Below are positions 52,248 through 61,479 of a DNA stretch of 64,000 nucleotides, one piece after another. Source of the stretch: JACDAN01 sp963842235 (GTDB lineage Bacteria > Actinomycetota > Thermoleophilia > Gaiellales > Gaiellaceae); contig CAWJFT010000001.1 in assembly GCA_963842235.1 (NCBI GenBank), positions 1,736,001-1,800,000 on the forward strand, given 5' to 3'. The position numbers and the translations under genes were made by a program. Numbering within the stretch: the first letter of the stretch is position 1; every line of letters starts with the position of its first letter. The notes under the pieces were generated by a model. The model was not told where the DNA came from, did not search any database, and worked only from the letters and a program-made list of their open reading frames with translations.

Positions 52248-55044
52248 AGCCGAGCGCCAGGGCAAGCGACTCCTCGAGCGCCAAGACCTTGCCCTCCCCG
52301 TAAGCCACCTCGTAGTCGTCTTCGCCGAGCGTGTCCTCCAGCTGCTCCACGGTGCGGTCGTAGGTCGCTTGCTCGCTTGCCTCCATGTGCGCCCCCAGCT
52401 CCAGGAAGAGCCGATCGGATGCACCGAGGAGCCGGGCCGCGGCCTCCGCCTCTCCGCGAGCCGCCCGGGCCTCGCCGCTCCCCTTGAGGCAGTAGGCGAT
52501 CATTTCGCGATAGCCAAGGTTCGAGGCCGCGCGTAGCGCCTCCTCGAACCGCGCCGCCGCTGCCTGGTGACGCTCCATGAGCATCGAGACTCGTCCGAGG
52601 TTGAAGAGGGAGATCACGAGCTGTTCGTCGCGCCCGGACGACCGGCAAAGCTCCACCGCCTCCTCGTAGTGCTGAGCGGCCTCGTCCAGGCGCCCGAGGC
52701 TCATCAGGCAGACACCGAGGTTCGAGACGACCGTTCCGAGCTCGTAGTCGAGCCCGAGTCGACGAAACAGCTCGGCGCTCTCCTCGTAGAGCGGAATCGC
52801 CTGCTCTGCATCGCCTTCGAGGTCGAACGCGCTCGCGACATCGCCGAGGGCGCGGCCGACGCCTGAGTCATCGCCGAGGGCTCGCCAGATCTCGAGCCCT
52901 TCCTGCCACGACTCCCTCGCCGCGGCGTAGTCGCCGCGCCGCTGCGCGAGCGCGCCCGAAGCCTCCAGCGCTCTGGCGCGGCCCGGCGTTGCCTCGAAAC
53001 CGTCGTGGGCGAGCGCACTCTCCAGCCAGCGGCGACCCTCGTCGAGGTGACCACGCACCCGCCAGAACAGCTTCAAGAGCCCGGCGAGCTCGAGCATCAG
53101 CTCGGGCGACTCCTGATCCGCCCAGCGAAGCGCCGCGCGGATGTTGTCAAGGTCGGCGTCGAGCCTCGCGTAGACCTCCGAGCTCGGCTGTCCGGAACGA
53201 AGCTGCGCCGCGGCCTGCTCAGCCGCCTCCCGGTAGTGCTCCGCGTGCCGCCCTCGCACACGCTCGGCCTCGCCCTGCTTTTGAAGGCGTTCGAGCGCGT
53301 ACTCGCGGATCGTCTCGAGCATCCGATACCGCGGCTCCTGGTCAGCCGTCTCCTCGCGGCGGTGGAGGCTCTTGTCGACGAGGGACGACAGGCCGACGAT
53401 GTCGGCGCCGCAGACGGCCTCGGCGGCCTCGAGCGTCGCACCGCCGGAGAAGACCGCAAGCGCGGCGAACAGGCGTTGTTCTTCGGCGTCGAGGAGCTCG
53501 AAGCTCCAGTCGATCGTGGCCCGCAACGTCCGCTGGCGAACGGGTGCATCGCGTGGCCCCGCGGTGAGGAGCTCGAGCCTGCTCTCGAGGCGCCCCAGCA
53601 TCTCCTCCGGAGCGAACTGACGCGTTCGCGCCGCCGCAAGCTCGATCGCGAGCGGGAGACCGTCGAGCGCGACGCAGATCGCGGCGATGACCCGGGCGTT
53701 TGCTGCGCTCAGGCGAAACCAGGGGTCGGCGGCCCGTGTCCGGGCGGCGAAGAGCTCGACGGCTTCGTTCCGGCCGAGGCTTTCGACGGAGTCGTGCTCG
53801 AGATCGGGTACGGCAAGTGGCGGTACCGGGTACTCGTGCTCGCCCGACACGTGGAGGACGACGCGGCTCGTGACGAGTGCCTTGAGCTCAGGAGCGGCCG
53901 CGAGCAGCTCCGTGACCAGCGGGCCTGCATCGATCACACCCTCGAAGTTGTCGAGCAGAAGGAGGAGTTGCTGCCCGCGGAGGGCCTCTTTCAGCGTCTC
54001 GACGACCGGACGACCCGGCTGCTCGTCCACTTCGAGCGCTCCGAGGATCTGAGAGGCGACGAGTGCCGGGTCTTCGATCGGTGCAAGGTCGACGAACGTA
54101 GCGCCGTCGCGGAAGTCGTGGACGAGCTCCCAAGCAGCTTCCAGCGCCAGGCGCGTCTTGCCGGTACCGCCCGGCCCCGTCAGCGTCAGAAGCCGGGCCT
54201 CCGGCGCCCCGAACCAGCGAAGTCACAGCGGCGAGCTCGAGGCGGCGGCCGACGAGCGGCGTCAGCGGTGCAGGGAGCTTGCTCTTCGCACGCGTCGGGA
54301 GCGCGAGTGCGGGATCCTGGCGCAGGATCGCCCGCTCGAGCTCCTGCAGCTCCCCGCCCGGCTCGATTCCGAGCTCGTCGACGAGTAGCCGGCGTCCCGC
54401 CCGGTAGGCCTCGAGCGCATCCGCCTGGCGCCCCGACCGGTAGAGGGCAAGCATGTGCTCGCGTCGCAGCCGTTCCCGGTATGGATGGGCGGCGACGAGC
54501 GACTCGAGCTCGGGTACCAGCTCGGCGTGGCGGCCGAGCTGCGAGGTCGGCGCCGATCCGATCCTCGATCGCTGCCACATGGAGCTCTTCGAGCCGCGCG
54601 CGCTCGGTCTCGACGAACGGCGTCTCGCCGAGGTCGGAGAGCACAGGGCCCGTCCAGAGCGCGAGCGCTTTGCGCAGGGTCTCCGCGGCGTGGGCTGGGG
54701 ACTTGCCCCGCGCGCGTTCGACGCGACTCGGTGAAACGCTGGAGATCGAGCTCCCCTTCCTCCACCCGGAGCAGGTAGCCCGGCCCGCGCGTGGCAATCC
54801 GGTCGGCGCCGAGCTGCTTGCGGAGCGCGTGCACCGCCACCTGGAGCGCGTTTGCGGCAGTTTCCGGCGGATCCTCGCCCCACAACGCGTCGATCAAGCG
54901 GTCCCGAGCAACGACCGTGTTGGCGTGGAGGAGCAGAAACGTCAGCAGCGCGCGCTGCCGCCGGCCTCCTACGGGAAGGACACGACCTTCCTGCTCGACC
55001 TCGAGCGGGCCGAGCAGCCTGAACTCGACCCCATGAGCCCCCAT
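52183..55044 (-). pseudogene. BTAD/AfsR-like transcriptional activator, three frameshifts
   Basis: A protein of about 950 residues: OmpR-type winged helix (EFRLLGPLEVEQEGRVLPVGG, with ALRKQLGADRIATRGPGYLL), BTAD helical domain (FVETERARLEELHVAAIEDRI; LALYRSGRQADALEAYRAG), an ATPase with Walker A GPGGTGKTRLA, and C-terminal TPR-like repeats from about 53000. Frame changes near 54728, 54543 and 54215 break it while similarity runs through. It could be real decay or assembly indels. It is divergent from the cupin gene, its probable target. Confidence 0.8.
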
Positions 55045-55060
55045 TAGCGCTCAAATCGTG

Positions 55061-55080
55061 CCGTAAGCGATCCGTAAGCG
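55061..55080. promoter_or_regulatory. Direct repeats with 11-base period, SARP-type operator candidate
   Basis: CCGTAAGCG occurs at 55061-55069 and 55072-55080, exactly one helical turn (11 bases) apart, between the divergent BTAD regulator and cupin genes. SARP/BTAD regulators typically bind direct heptamer repeats with this period upstream of their target promoter. Confidence 0.55.
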
Positions 55081-55126
55081 CGACCGCCGATCGTCTGGTT
55101 GTCACTTAGACGAAAGGAGCGAAATC

Positions 55127-55702
55127 GTGATTCACCCAGGAGATGTCATCGAGAACCCGGTCACCGGCGAGCGGCTCGTTTTCCGCAAGACCTCACGGGA
55201 GACGAACGGCGAAGCGGTCGTGCTCGAGACCTTCGTGAAGCCGAACGGCTTCGTCGCGGCGGCCCACGTTCACCCCTTCCAGGAGGAGCGGTTCCAGGTC
55301 CTTCGCGGCACCGTCGGCTTCCGCCTCGGGCGCAAGGAGATCATCGCCGGCCCCGGCCAGCGGCTCACCGTTCCCGCCGGGACGGCGCACAAGTTCTGGA
55401 ATGCCGGCGAGGACGAGGCTCACTTCGTGTGCGAGGTGCGGCCGGCGCTGCAGTTCGAGCGGCTGATCGAGACGATGTTCGGGCTCGCGGCTGACGGGAA
55501 GACGAACCACAAGGGCATGCCGAACCCGCTGCGACTCGCGGTGATCGCGCAGAGTCACTTCGACGATGTCCGCCTGCCCTTCCCGCCGGGATGGATGCAG
55601 CGCTTCGGCCTCGGGTTGGGCGCACCGCTCGGCAGGCTGCTGGGCTACAACGCGACGTACGTGCCCGCAGGTGCAGAGGCTGCACTCGAGGCGAGCGTCT
55701 GA
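55127..55702 (+). CDS. Cupin-domain protein
   Basis: 191 residues from GTG 55127, with AAAGGAGCG upstream. Cupin motifs AAHVHPFQEERFQVLRGTVGF near 44 (metal ligands His/His/Glu) and PGQRLTVPAGTAHKFWNAG near 82 are complete. The C-terminal 70 residues form a helical extension (MPNPLRLAVIAQSHFDDVRLPFPP). Enzyme or binding role unknown. The SARP-like repeats upstream suggest control by the adjacent regulator. Confidence 0.85.
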   Translation: MIHPGDVIENPVTGERLVFRKTSRETNGEAVVLETFVKPNGFVAAAHVHPFQEERFQVLRGTVGFRLGRKEIIAGPGQRLTVPAGTAHKFWNAGEDEAHFVCEVRPALQFERLIETMFGLAADGKTNHKGMPNPLRLAVIAQSHFDDVRLPFPPGWMQRFGLGLGAPLGRLLGYNATYVPAGAEAALEASV

Positions 55703-55707
55703 GCCAG

Positions 55708-55781
55708 AGCCGGAGGTCGGATTCGAACCGACGACCTGCTGATTACAAATCAGCTGCTCTGACCAACTGAGCTACTCCGGC
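55708..55781 (-). tRNA. tRNA-Thr (UGU)
   Basis: The minus strand folds into a full cloverleaf: acceptor GCCGGAG/CTCCGGC, D-arm AGCTCAGTTGGTCAGAGC, anticodon stem GCTGA/TCAGC with loop TTTGTAA (anticodon TGT), and T-arm GTCGGTTCGAATCCGAC. The CCA end is not encoded. Located between the cupin gene and sigH. Confidence 0.96.
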
Positions 55782-55828
55782 GCTGAAAGGATGGTAGCCG
55801 CGGCTATCCGAGGAATTGGTAGCCGCGG

Positions 55829-56509
55829 CTACTGCAGTACCTGGCGGCCGGCCTGATGCTGCTGGATCTTGCGCTTGACGCGCTGGAGCGCGTTGTCGAT
55901 CGTCTTCGTGTCCACCCCGAGCCGGTCGGCCATCTCCTCGTAGGACGAACCTTCGAGGTACAGGCGAAGCGCGTCCGACTCGAGCTTCGATAGGCCCGTC
56001 CCGAGGCAGAAGACGAGGCTCTGGAGCTCCTCCGTCGAGATGACCACGATCGACGGCTCGTCGACTGCCGGCCCCGGCAGCGCGTCACCGAGCGTGCAGT
56101 CGCCCTCCGACTCCTGCCCGGCCGGAGTCTGGCTGAACGAGACATAGGTGTTCAGCGGCGCGTGCTTGAAGCGCGTGGCCGTCTTGATCGCCGTGATGAT
56201 CTGGCGGGTGATGCAGAGCTCCGCGAAGCTGCGGAACGAGGTCTCCTTGTCGGAACGGAAGTCGCGAACGGCCTTGTACAGGCCGATCAGCCCCTCCTGG
56301 ATCAGGTCCTCCGAGTCACCGCCCGCCAGGAAGTACGAGCTCGCCTTGAGTCGAACGAACCCGGTGTAGCGCCGGATCAGGGCGTCCATCGAGTGCGGAT
56401 CGCCGTTGCGCGCGCGGATCACGAGCTGCAGATCCTCGAGCTCGCGCTCGGCTCGCTGCGCGGGCGTCATCCGGGTGACGGGTCTGGCGGCCATGTCTCT
56501 TGGATGCAT
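55829..56509 (-). CDS. sigH: RNA polymerase sigma factor, SigH-like
   Basis: 226 residues of sigma-70 group 3/4 type close to SigH. Region 2 has LVIRARNGDPHSMDALIRRYTGFVRLKASSYFLAGGDSEDLIQEGLIGLYKAVRDF; region 4 has LSKLESDALRLYLEGSSYEEMADRLGVDTKTIDNALQRVKRKI. Its place after yacP in the gltX-cysS-rlmB-yacP-sigH order supports the name. The target regulon in this non-sporulating lineage is unknown. Confidence 0.9.
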   Translation of the reverse strand: MHPRDMAARPVTRMTPAQRAERELEDLQLVIRARNGDPHSMDALIRRYTGFVRLKASSYFLAGGDSEDLIQEGLIGLYKAVRDFRSDKETSFRSFAELCITRQIITAIKTATRFKHAPLNTYVSFSQTPAGQESEGDCTLGDALPGPAVDEPSIVVISTEELQSLVFCLGTGLSKLESDALRLYLEGSSYEEMADRLGVDTKTIDNALQRVKRKIQQHQAGRQVLQ

Positions 56510-56583
56510 GGCCCGATCGCTCGACCGGACCAGTCGTACGATCAGCTTGATCTGGAAGGTAGCAGCGAGGTCCAGATATTACA

Positions 56584-56634
56584 AGGGTCTTGCACTGGAC
56601 CCTGGACCTAGGGAAAGCGCTTGCGCTGGTCCCT
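56584..56634 (-). terminator. Two hairpins between yacP and sigH
   Basis: AGGGA-N-AGCGC-TT-GCGCT-GG-TCCCT (56610-56634) overlaps the yacP stop, followed on the minus strand by AGGGTC-N8-GACCCT (56584-56603) and then TGTAATATC. This looks like a terminator or attenuator separating yacP from sigH. Confidence 0.5.
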
Positions 56635-57076
56635 ATTCGACCGGACCGCGCCGCATACGTTCGAGCCGCGCCCTGGTTTCTTCGTCGAGCCGGTCGCCAA
56701 CCCTGCTCGGCTGTTCCCTCGAGCCGCTGACATCGACCGACGACAGGGTCGAGGCGAACTCCCGGGAGCTGATCTTCGCGACCTCCTGGCCCGACGTCCC
56801 GCGGACCGCGGCATCGGACGAGACAAGGCACACGCGCTGCGTCTGACGATTCTCGGCCGCCAGCCGTTCGAGCAGCGCGTCCGCGTGCGGGGCGAAGCGA
56901 ACCTCCAGTCCGCCGAAGCGCTCATCGGCGCCGGTCCCGTCGAACACGACGACCCCCCGCACGCCCTTCAGCGCGACGAAGCTCGCAAGCATGTCGACGA
57001 GCTGGCGGCGGTCGCCGAGACCGGACGCGTAAAGGACGTTGTACCCGTCGAAAAGGTAGAGCGACGGATCAGGCAC
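56633..57076 (-). CDS. yacP: NYN-domain ribonuclease, YacP/Rae1 family
   Basis: 147 residues. PIN-like NYN domain with the acidic YLFDGYNVLYASG near 7, VVVFDGTGAD near 42 and VCLVSSDAAVRG near 82, the conserved Asp positions. In Bacillus the homologue Rae1 cleaves mRNA in the ribosomal A site. It overlaps rlmB by eight bases in the conserved order. Confidence 0.87.
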   Translation of the reverse strand: MPDPSLYLFDGYNVLYASGLGDRRQLVDMLASFVALKGVRGVVVFDGTGADERFGGLEVRFAPHADALLERLAAENRQTQRVCLVSSDAAVRGTSGQEVAKISSREFASTLSSVDVSGSREQPSRVGDRLDEETRARLERMRRGPVE

Positions 57077-57779
57077 GGCGCTGCCTCCGGGCCTCGTAGA
57101 GCAGAACCGCCGATGCCACGCTGACGTTCAGCGACTCGACTCGGCCGGCGAGGGGGATCGAGATGATCCCGTCGCACGCACGCCGGACGAGTGGCCGCAG
57201 CCCCCGTCCCTCCGCGCCGAGGACGAACGCCACGCCGCCGCCCAGATCGGACTCCCACACCGGCGTGCCGCCGTCGGACGCGGCGCCCCAGACCCACAGA
57301 TCGGGGCCTTTCACTTCGTTCAGGAAGCGGGCCAGGTTCTGGACGACGGCGACCGGAAGATGCTCGACCGCCCCGGCCGAAGCACGCGACACGGCAGGAG
57401 TGACCCGCGCGGAGCCGTGAGAGGGCACGATCACGCCCGTCGCGCCGGCTCCTTCAGCGCTCCGCGCCACCGCGCCAAGGTTGTGCGGATCGGTGACCTG
57501 GTCGAGACAGACGAGCAGCGGCTGCTCCGCCGCCGCGAGCTCGTAGGCGTCGGCGTAGCGGTACGGAGCGACGCGCGCGACGACGCCCTGATGGTCGCGC
57601 GTGCCGACCTCTTCGTTCAGCACGCGCTCCGGCTTCACCTGGACGCGAAGTCCCGGCTCGTCCCGAAGCCACTGCTCCGAGGCGAGCGCCCGTTCCGTCG
57701 CCCAGACCTCCTGCACTTCCCGAGGGCCGCGGATCGCCTCCCGAACCGCATTCCGACCGTAGATGTGCTCCCGGGTCAT
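57069..57779 (-). CDS. rlmB: 23S rRNA (guanosine-2'-O-)-methyltransferase RlmB
   Basis: 236 residues from ATG 57779. SpoU/TrmH-type: N-terminal substrate-binding part (HIYGRNAVREAIRGPREV) and a knotted methyltransferase domain with LVCLDQVTDPHNLGAVARSAEGAGATGVIVP near 90, VLGAEGRGLRPLVRRACD near 190 and IPLAGRVESLNVSVASAVLLYE near 212. The ATG overlaps the cysS stop. Confidence 0.93.
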   Translation of the reverse strand: MTREHIYGRNAVREAIRGPREVQEVWATERALASEQWLRDEPGLRVQVKPERVLNEEVGTRDHQGVVARVAPYRYADAYELAAAEQPLLVCLDQVTDPHNLGAVARSAEGAGATGVIVPSHGSARVTPAVSRASAGAVEHLPVAVVQNLARFLNEVKGPDLWVWGAASDGGTPVWESDLGGGVAFVLGAEGRGLRPLVRRACDGIISIPLAGRVESLNVSVASAVLLYEARRQRRA

Positions 57780-59053
57780 TTCGGAACGAGCCGGAAGCCC
57801 TCGGCGACGTCGCGGACTTCCCAGCCTGCCGCGTCGATCTCGGTGCGCAGCCGGTCGGCTTCCCTGAAGTCGCCGCCGTTCCGCGCCTGCTGCCGCCGCT
57901 CGGCGAGCTCGACGACCTGCGTCGGCGCAGCTTCGGCCGCCGCCAGCGAGCCGAGCCCGAAGACGTCGAGGGCGCGCCGCAACAGCTCGTGATCGCGCCA
58001 CTCGTGCATCTCAGCCAGGGCCTCAGGCGTGTTGAAGTCGTCGTCGAGCGCGGCCGCGAACCGCTCCCAGGCACCGGCGGGCGCAGGCTCGGAACGGTTG
58101 CGGAAGACTTCGCGTAGGCGGTCGGCCCGCGCTGCCGCGGCAGTAAGCGTGGCCTCCGTGAAGTCGAGCGGCTTGCGCCAATGGCCGGTCAAGAAGAAGA
58201 CGAGCAGCGTCGCGCGGCCCCACCGGTCGAGTGCGTCGCGCAGCGTGATCACGTTGCCGGTCGACTTGTGCATCTCTTCGCCGGCGAAGCGCAGCATTCC
58301 GTTGTGGATCCAGATCCGGGCGAACTCGCGACCGGCGCCTCGCGACTGAGCGATCTCGTCCTCATGGTGCGGGAAGATGAGGTCGAGTCCACCTCCGTGG
58401 ATCTCGAAGCTCGGACCGAGGTACTTCTCGGCCATGGCCGAGCACTCGATGTGCCAGCCGGGCCGACCGCGGCCCCAAGGTGAGTCCCACCAGGTGTCCT
58501 CGCCCGGCTTGTTGGCCTTCCAGAGAGCGAAGTCCCGGGGATCCTCCTTGAGCGGGTTTGGCTCCTGCTCCTGCACCTCGTCGATCTTCTGACGAGAGAG
58601 GGCGCCGTAGGCGGGAAAGCGAGTCACCCGAAAGTAGACGTCTCCCTGCGCTGGATACGCGAGATCGCGATCGATCAGCTCCTCGATCAAAGCGACGATC
58701 TCTGGGATTGTTTCCGTCGCCCTCGGTTCATAGTCGGGTCGGCCCAGCCCAAGATCGTTCGTGTCCTCGTAATACCAGCGGGTCGCACGCTCGGCCAGCT
58801 CGGCGCTGGCCCCGGGGGCCGCCTCGTAGATCTTGTCGTTGATGTCGGTGATGTTGACGACGAGCGTCGTTTCATACCCACGTTCGCCGAGCCAGCGCTT
58901 GAGCCACAGGGGGAAGATGGAGACCGCGTAGGCATTGCCGACGTGGATCCGCTGGTACACAGTCGGGCCGCAGTAGTAGATCCCAACGGGTCCGGGAGGT
59001 GGGGGTAGCTCGTCGAGCCTACGGGCGAGCGTGTTGTAGAGCTTGATCGACAC
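57776..59053 (-). CDS. cysS: Cysteinyl-tRNA synthetase
   Basis: 425 residues. The zinc/active-site Cys in [15 protein letters not shown] near 28 (HIGH variant HVGN), [15 protein letters not shown] near 200, [19 protein letters not shown] near 220, and the KMSKS loop as MHKSTGNVI near 255. It is shorter than the usual 460 residues and the signature loops are divergent. It starts inside the end of gltX (35-base overlap) and is coupled to rlmB. Confidence 0.92.
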   Translation of the reverse strand: MSIKLYNTLARRLDELPPPPGPVGIYYCGPTVYQRIHVGNAYAVSIFPLWLKRWLGERGYETTLVVNITDINDKIYEAAPGASAELAERATRWYYEDTNDLGLGRPDYEPRATETIPEIVALIEELIDRDLAYPAQGDVYFRVTRFPAYGALSRQKIDEVQEQEPNPLKEDPRDFALWKANKPGEDTWWDSPWGRGRPGWHIECSAMAEKYLGPSFEIHGGGLDLIFPHHEDEIAQSRGAGREFARIWIHNGMLRFAGEEMHKSTGNVITLRDALDRWGRATLLVFFLTGHWRKPLDFTEATLTAAAARADRLREVFRNRSEPAPAGAWERFAAALDDDFNTPEALAEMHEWRDHELLRRALDVFGLGSLAAAEAAPTQVVELAERRQQARNGGDFREADRLRTEIDAAGWEVRDVAEGFRLVPK

Positions 59054-60010
59054 GGCGCAGCGCTTCCTCCTTGGGGAGCGCGGCCAGTATCGCCGCTAGC
59101 TCCGGGCCTCGGTCGCGGCCTGTGAGGGCCAGCCGCAGCGCGCGCAGGTCTCCCCCGACGGCCTTCAGCTCGCGGACGATCGTCCGCGGGTCGCCGTTGG
59201 CGACTTCCTTGAACCGCTCGAGCGTCTCAGGCGCCTCGGTTGGGCGAGGCGACGGCGGTTCGAGCACCTGCGCCGCGTACTCCCGCGCCTCCTGGAGATC
59301 GCGGGCGCCGCGCGCGACCGGCACGGCTTCGAGCGGGATGTCGGCGCGCCGCGCCAGCTCATCGTCGTCCATGGCCTCGATCGCCTCGACTGCGAGGCGG
59401 CGGATCCGCGTGAGGTCGTAGTGGACGTCGTGGCGAGGAAGGCCGAGCTCCTCGAGGTACGCATGGACCGCCTCGGCCGGGATGCCCATGCCCGGAGCGA
59501 CTCGACCGTGGCGCCCTCCGCCCGCTTCGAGAGCTTCTTCCCGTCTTCCCCGAGGATCAGCCCGTGGTGGATGTACTCGGGCGGCGTCGTTCCGAGAGCT
59601 TCGTGCAGCTGGCGGTGAAGCTCTTCGTTCGGACGGTGGTCGTTTCCGCGGTAGACGTGGGTGATCCCGAAGTCCACGTCGTCCACGACGCTCGCCAGGT
59701 GGTAGGTGGCCGTGCCGTCCTCACGCAGGAGCGTCGTCCGGCCGAAGCGGTCGCCGCCAAGCTGCTCGGCCGCTTCGCGGTACCGCTGCTGCCGCTCGCT
59801 CTGGCGCACGGGGCCCTCGTCCCAGCCGATGCCGAGCCACTCGAGGTCGCGCAGGATCGCCTCTTCCCCGCCCGGGAGGTTCCGAGCCGGGTCGGTGTCG
59901 TCGATTCGGAGGAGCATGTGATCGCCCTCGCGCCGGTTGATCACCGCGCTGAGGGCATTGCCGACGTGCAGAGAGCCGGTCGGGCTCGGCGCGAAGCGGA
60001 CGCGCTTCAT
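59019..60010 (-). CDS. gltX: Glutamyl-tRNA synthetase, one frameshift
   Basis: ATG 60010 begins MKRVRFAPSPTGSLHVGNALSAV (HIGH variant). RIDDTDPARN near 36, YHLASVVDDVDFGITHVYRGNDH near 103, and GKKLSKRAEGATV near 160 (KMSKS). Near 59490 one base is missing, so after ESLRA the reading MGIPAEAVHAYLEELGLP continues in another frame to the family end LRLALTGRDRGPELAAILAALP. About 330 residues once corrected, compact versus about 470 in typical enzymes. The indel is probably an error as the gene should be essential. Confidence 0.87.
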
Positions 60011-60022
60011 GCCGCGAATGTA

Positions 60023-60055
60023 ACGGCCGCCCGGCTCCTGGAGCAGGGCGGCCGT
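60023..60055 (-). terminator. Strong GC hairpin between haloperoxidase and gltX genes
   Basis: ACGGCCGCCC (60023-60032) and GGGCGGCCGT (60046-60055) form a perfect 10-bp stem, extended by GCTCC/GGAGC in the loop, just after the haloperoxidase stop. The following minus-strand bases (TTACATT) give a weak T-rich tail. Confidence 0.6.
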
Positions 60056-60065
60056 GGGTCAGGGC

Positions 60066-61382
60066 CTAGTCGTCGTCGTTTTCGTCGTGGTCATCGTCGT
60101 CATGGCCGCGGACACGCTGGAAGTGATGAGCAAGCACCTGGTTCGCGGTCTTCTTGGCGATCTTGATCCCGTCCTCGATCGAGGTTCGGTAGTGGATGCC
60201 GCCCCAGATGCGGGCGTTGCTGACCTCGTACTGCAGGTCGCTCAGACGGTCGAAGTGGCGGTCGCCCAAACCCGTGAGGCTGGGAATGGTGAAGTCGATC
60301 CTCTTCGTCCCGAGGAACCGGGCGATCACGCGTCCCGAGGCAGGAGTGACAGACGAGTGCGCGCTCGGGTACTCCGGGTGGTTCGGCGTTGCCGCTAGCA
60401 GCGTCGACCAAGTCGGATCGCCGATAGTCGCAGGGTTGCCGTCTGTGTCGCCCGCGCGGATCGCCGTGATCGGTCGCCAGAAAACATAGTGGTACTTGGC
60501 GTCGAAGCAGGCGATGATGGCGTCCGCGTCGACCACGGAGACCATCGCCATGAACCGTGCCGCGTTCACGACATCGAGCTCGTGGTCGAGGACGAACTTG
60601 CGGAAAGAGGCGTGTGCCTGTTGCACCGGAGCCTCCGCCCAGAACCTTGCTGCCAGCGTTTGCTCGGCAGTTCGGGTCGTGCTCGTGCTCGAGCCGATCT
60701 CCTTGACCTCGTTGTAATCGCGAGCCCACTTCTTGCCGCCGAGGGCCGGCGGGCCATCAGGCCTGAACTGGTCGGCGGATTCGAGGCTGAACGGCCGCAT
60801 GAGCCCGATGGATGTGCCGATCGGCGGCGTGGGCGCAGTCGGGATCCAGACGCCGGCGATCGGCGGGTTCGGCGGCGTGTAAGTGGCAGGGGCGCGGAAG
60901 CCGTCGTCGGCGCGTTGCGCGATGACGAAGGCGGCAACCGCCTCACCCGTTGCGATCCCGTCTCGCTTGGCCTGGCCCGCGGGGATCGTGGCGAGCGAGG
61001 CGTCGTAGGCTGGATCGACGATGGCCGGCGCCTGTGCCGGCAGGTAGTGCACGAGAATGCGATGTGCGGCCGCGGCCACCGCCGCCTGGGCCGAGGCGCC
61101 CCGCGGCGCGTCGACATCGACCGCGAACGGTCGATAGCCGCCGTCGATCGCCATCACGGAGTCGTAGACCGCGATCGCCTCGTAGGCGGAGATCACGAAC
61201 CCGTCGGGGGGCGTCAGCGCTGCCGCACTGAAGGCTTGGTTGGCGACCGCGTCCCAGTTCGTGATGTGGGTGTCCGGTGGGCCGTTGGGTTGGTTGTGAG
61301 CGCTGCTCTTCGCCGCGCCTCCGCCAAGCGCAACCGCGGCGGCCGCGAGCAACGCAAGACTGATGAACCAGACTCTGCTCAA
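60066..61382 (-). CDS. Secreted vanadium-dependent haloperoxidase/PAP2-like protein
   Basis: About 438 residues. TTG 61382 has a well-spaced AGGAGG; a GTG at 61388 is also possible. Signal peptide (FISLALLAAAAVALGGGAA), then the VCPO/PAP2 helical core with KYHYVFWRPITAIRAGD near 300, EYPSAHSSVTPASGRVIARFLG near 340 and the His of GGIHYRTSIEDG near 395, which match the vanadate/phosphate pocket. The C-terminus ends in an acidic His/Asp tail. Haloperoxidase versus phosphatase activity cannot be separated here. Confidence 0.85.
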   Translation of the reverse strand: MSRVWFISLALLAAAAVALGGGAAKSSAHNQPNGPPDTHITNWDAVANQAFSAAALTPPDGFVISAYEAIAVYDSVMAIDGGYRPFAVDVDAPRGASAQAAVAAAAHRILVHYLPAQAPAIVDPAYDASLATIPAGQAKRDGIATGEAVAAFVIAQRADDGFRAPATYTPPNPPIAGVWIPTAPTPPIGTSIGLMRPFSLESADQFRPDGPPALGGKKWARDYNEVKEIGSSTSTTRTAEQTLAARFWAEAPVQQAHASFRKFVLDHELDVVNAARFMAMVSVVDADAIIACFDAKYHYVFWRPITAIRAGDTDGNPATIGDPTWSTLLAATPNHPEYPSAHSSVTPASGRVIARFLGTKRIDFTIPSLTGLGDRHFDRLSDLQYEVSNARIWGGIHYRTSIEDGIKIAKKTANQVLAHHFQRVRGHDDDDHDENDDD

Positions 61383-61402
61383 CTTCACTCCTCCTCTTCG
61401 TG

Positions 61403-61426
61403 GCCTTTCAAACGCCTGAAAAAGGC
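61403..61426. promoter_or_regulatory. Imperfect inverted repeat in divergent promoter
   Basis: GCCTTTCA (61403-61410) and TGAAAAAGGC (61417-61426) form an inverted repeat with two extra A, midway between the divergent haloperoxidase and LuxR genes; a plausible operator for the LuxR protein. Confidence 0.35.
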
Positions 61427-61479
61427 TCACCCAGGCGGGGAGTGGAGTCCATTCGACATTCGTCGTATCTTTGAGAGCT

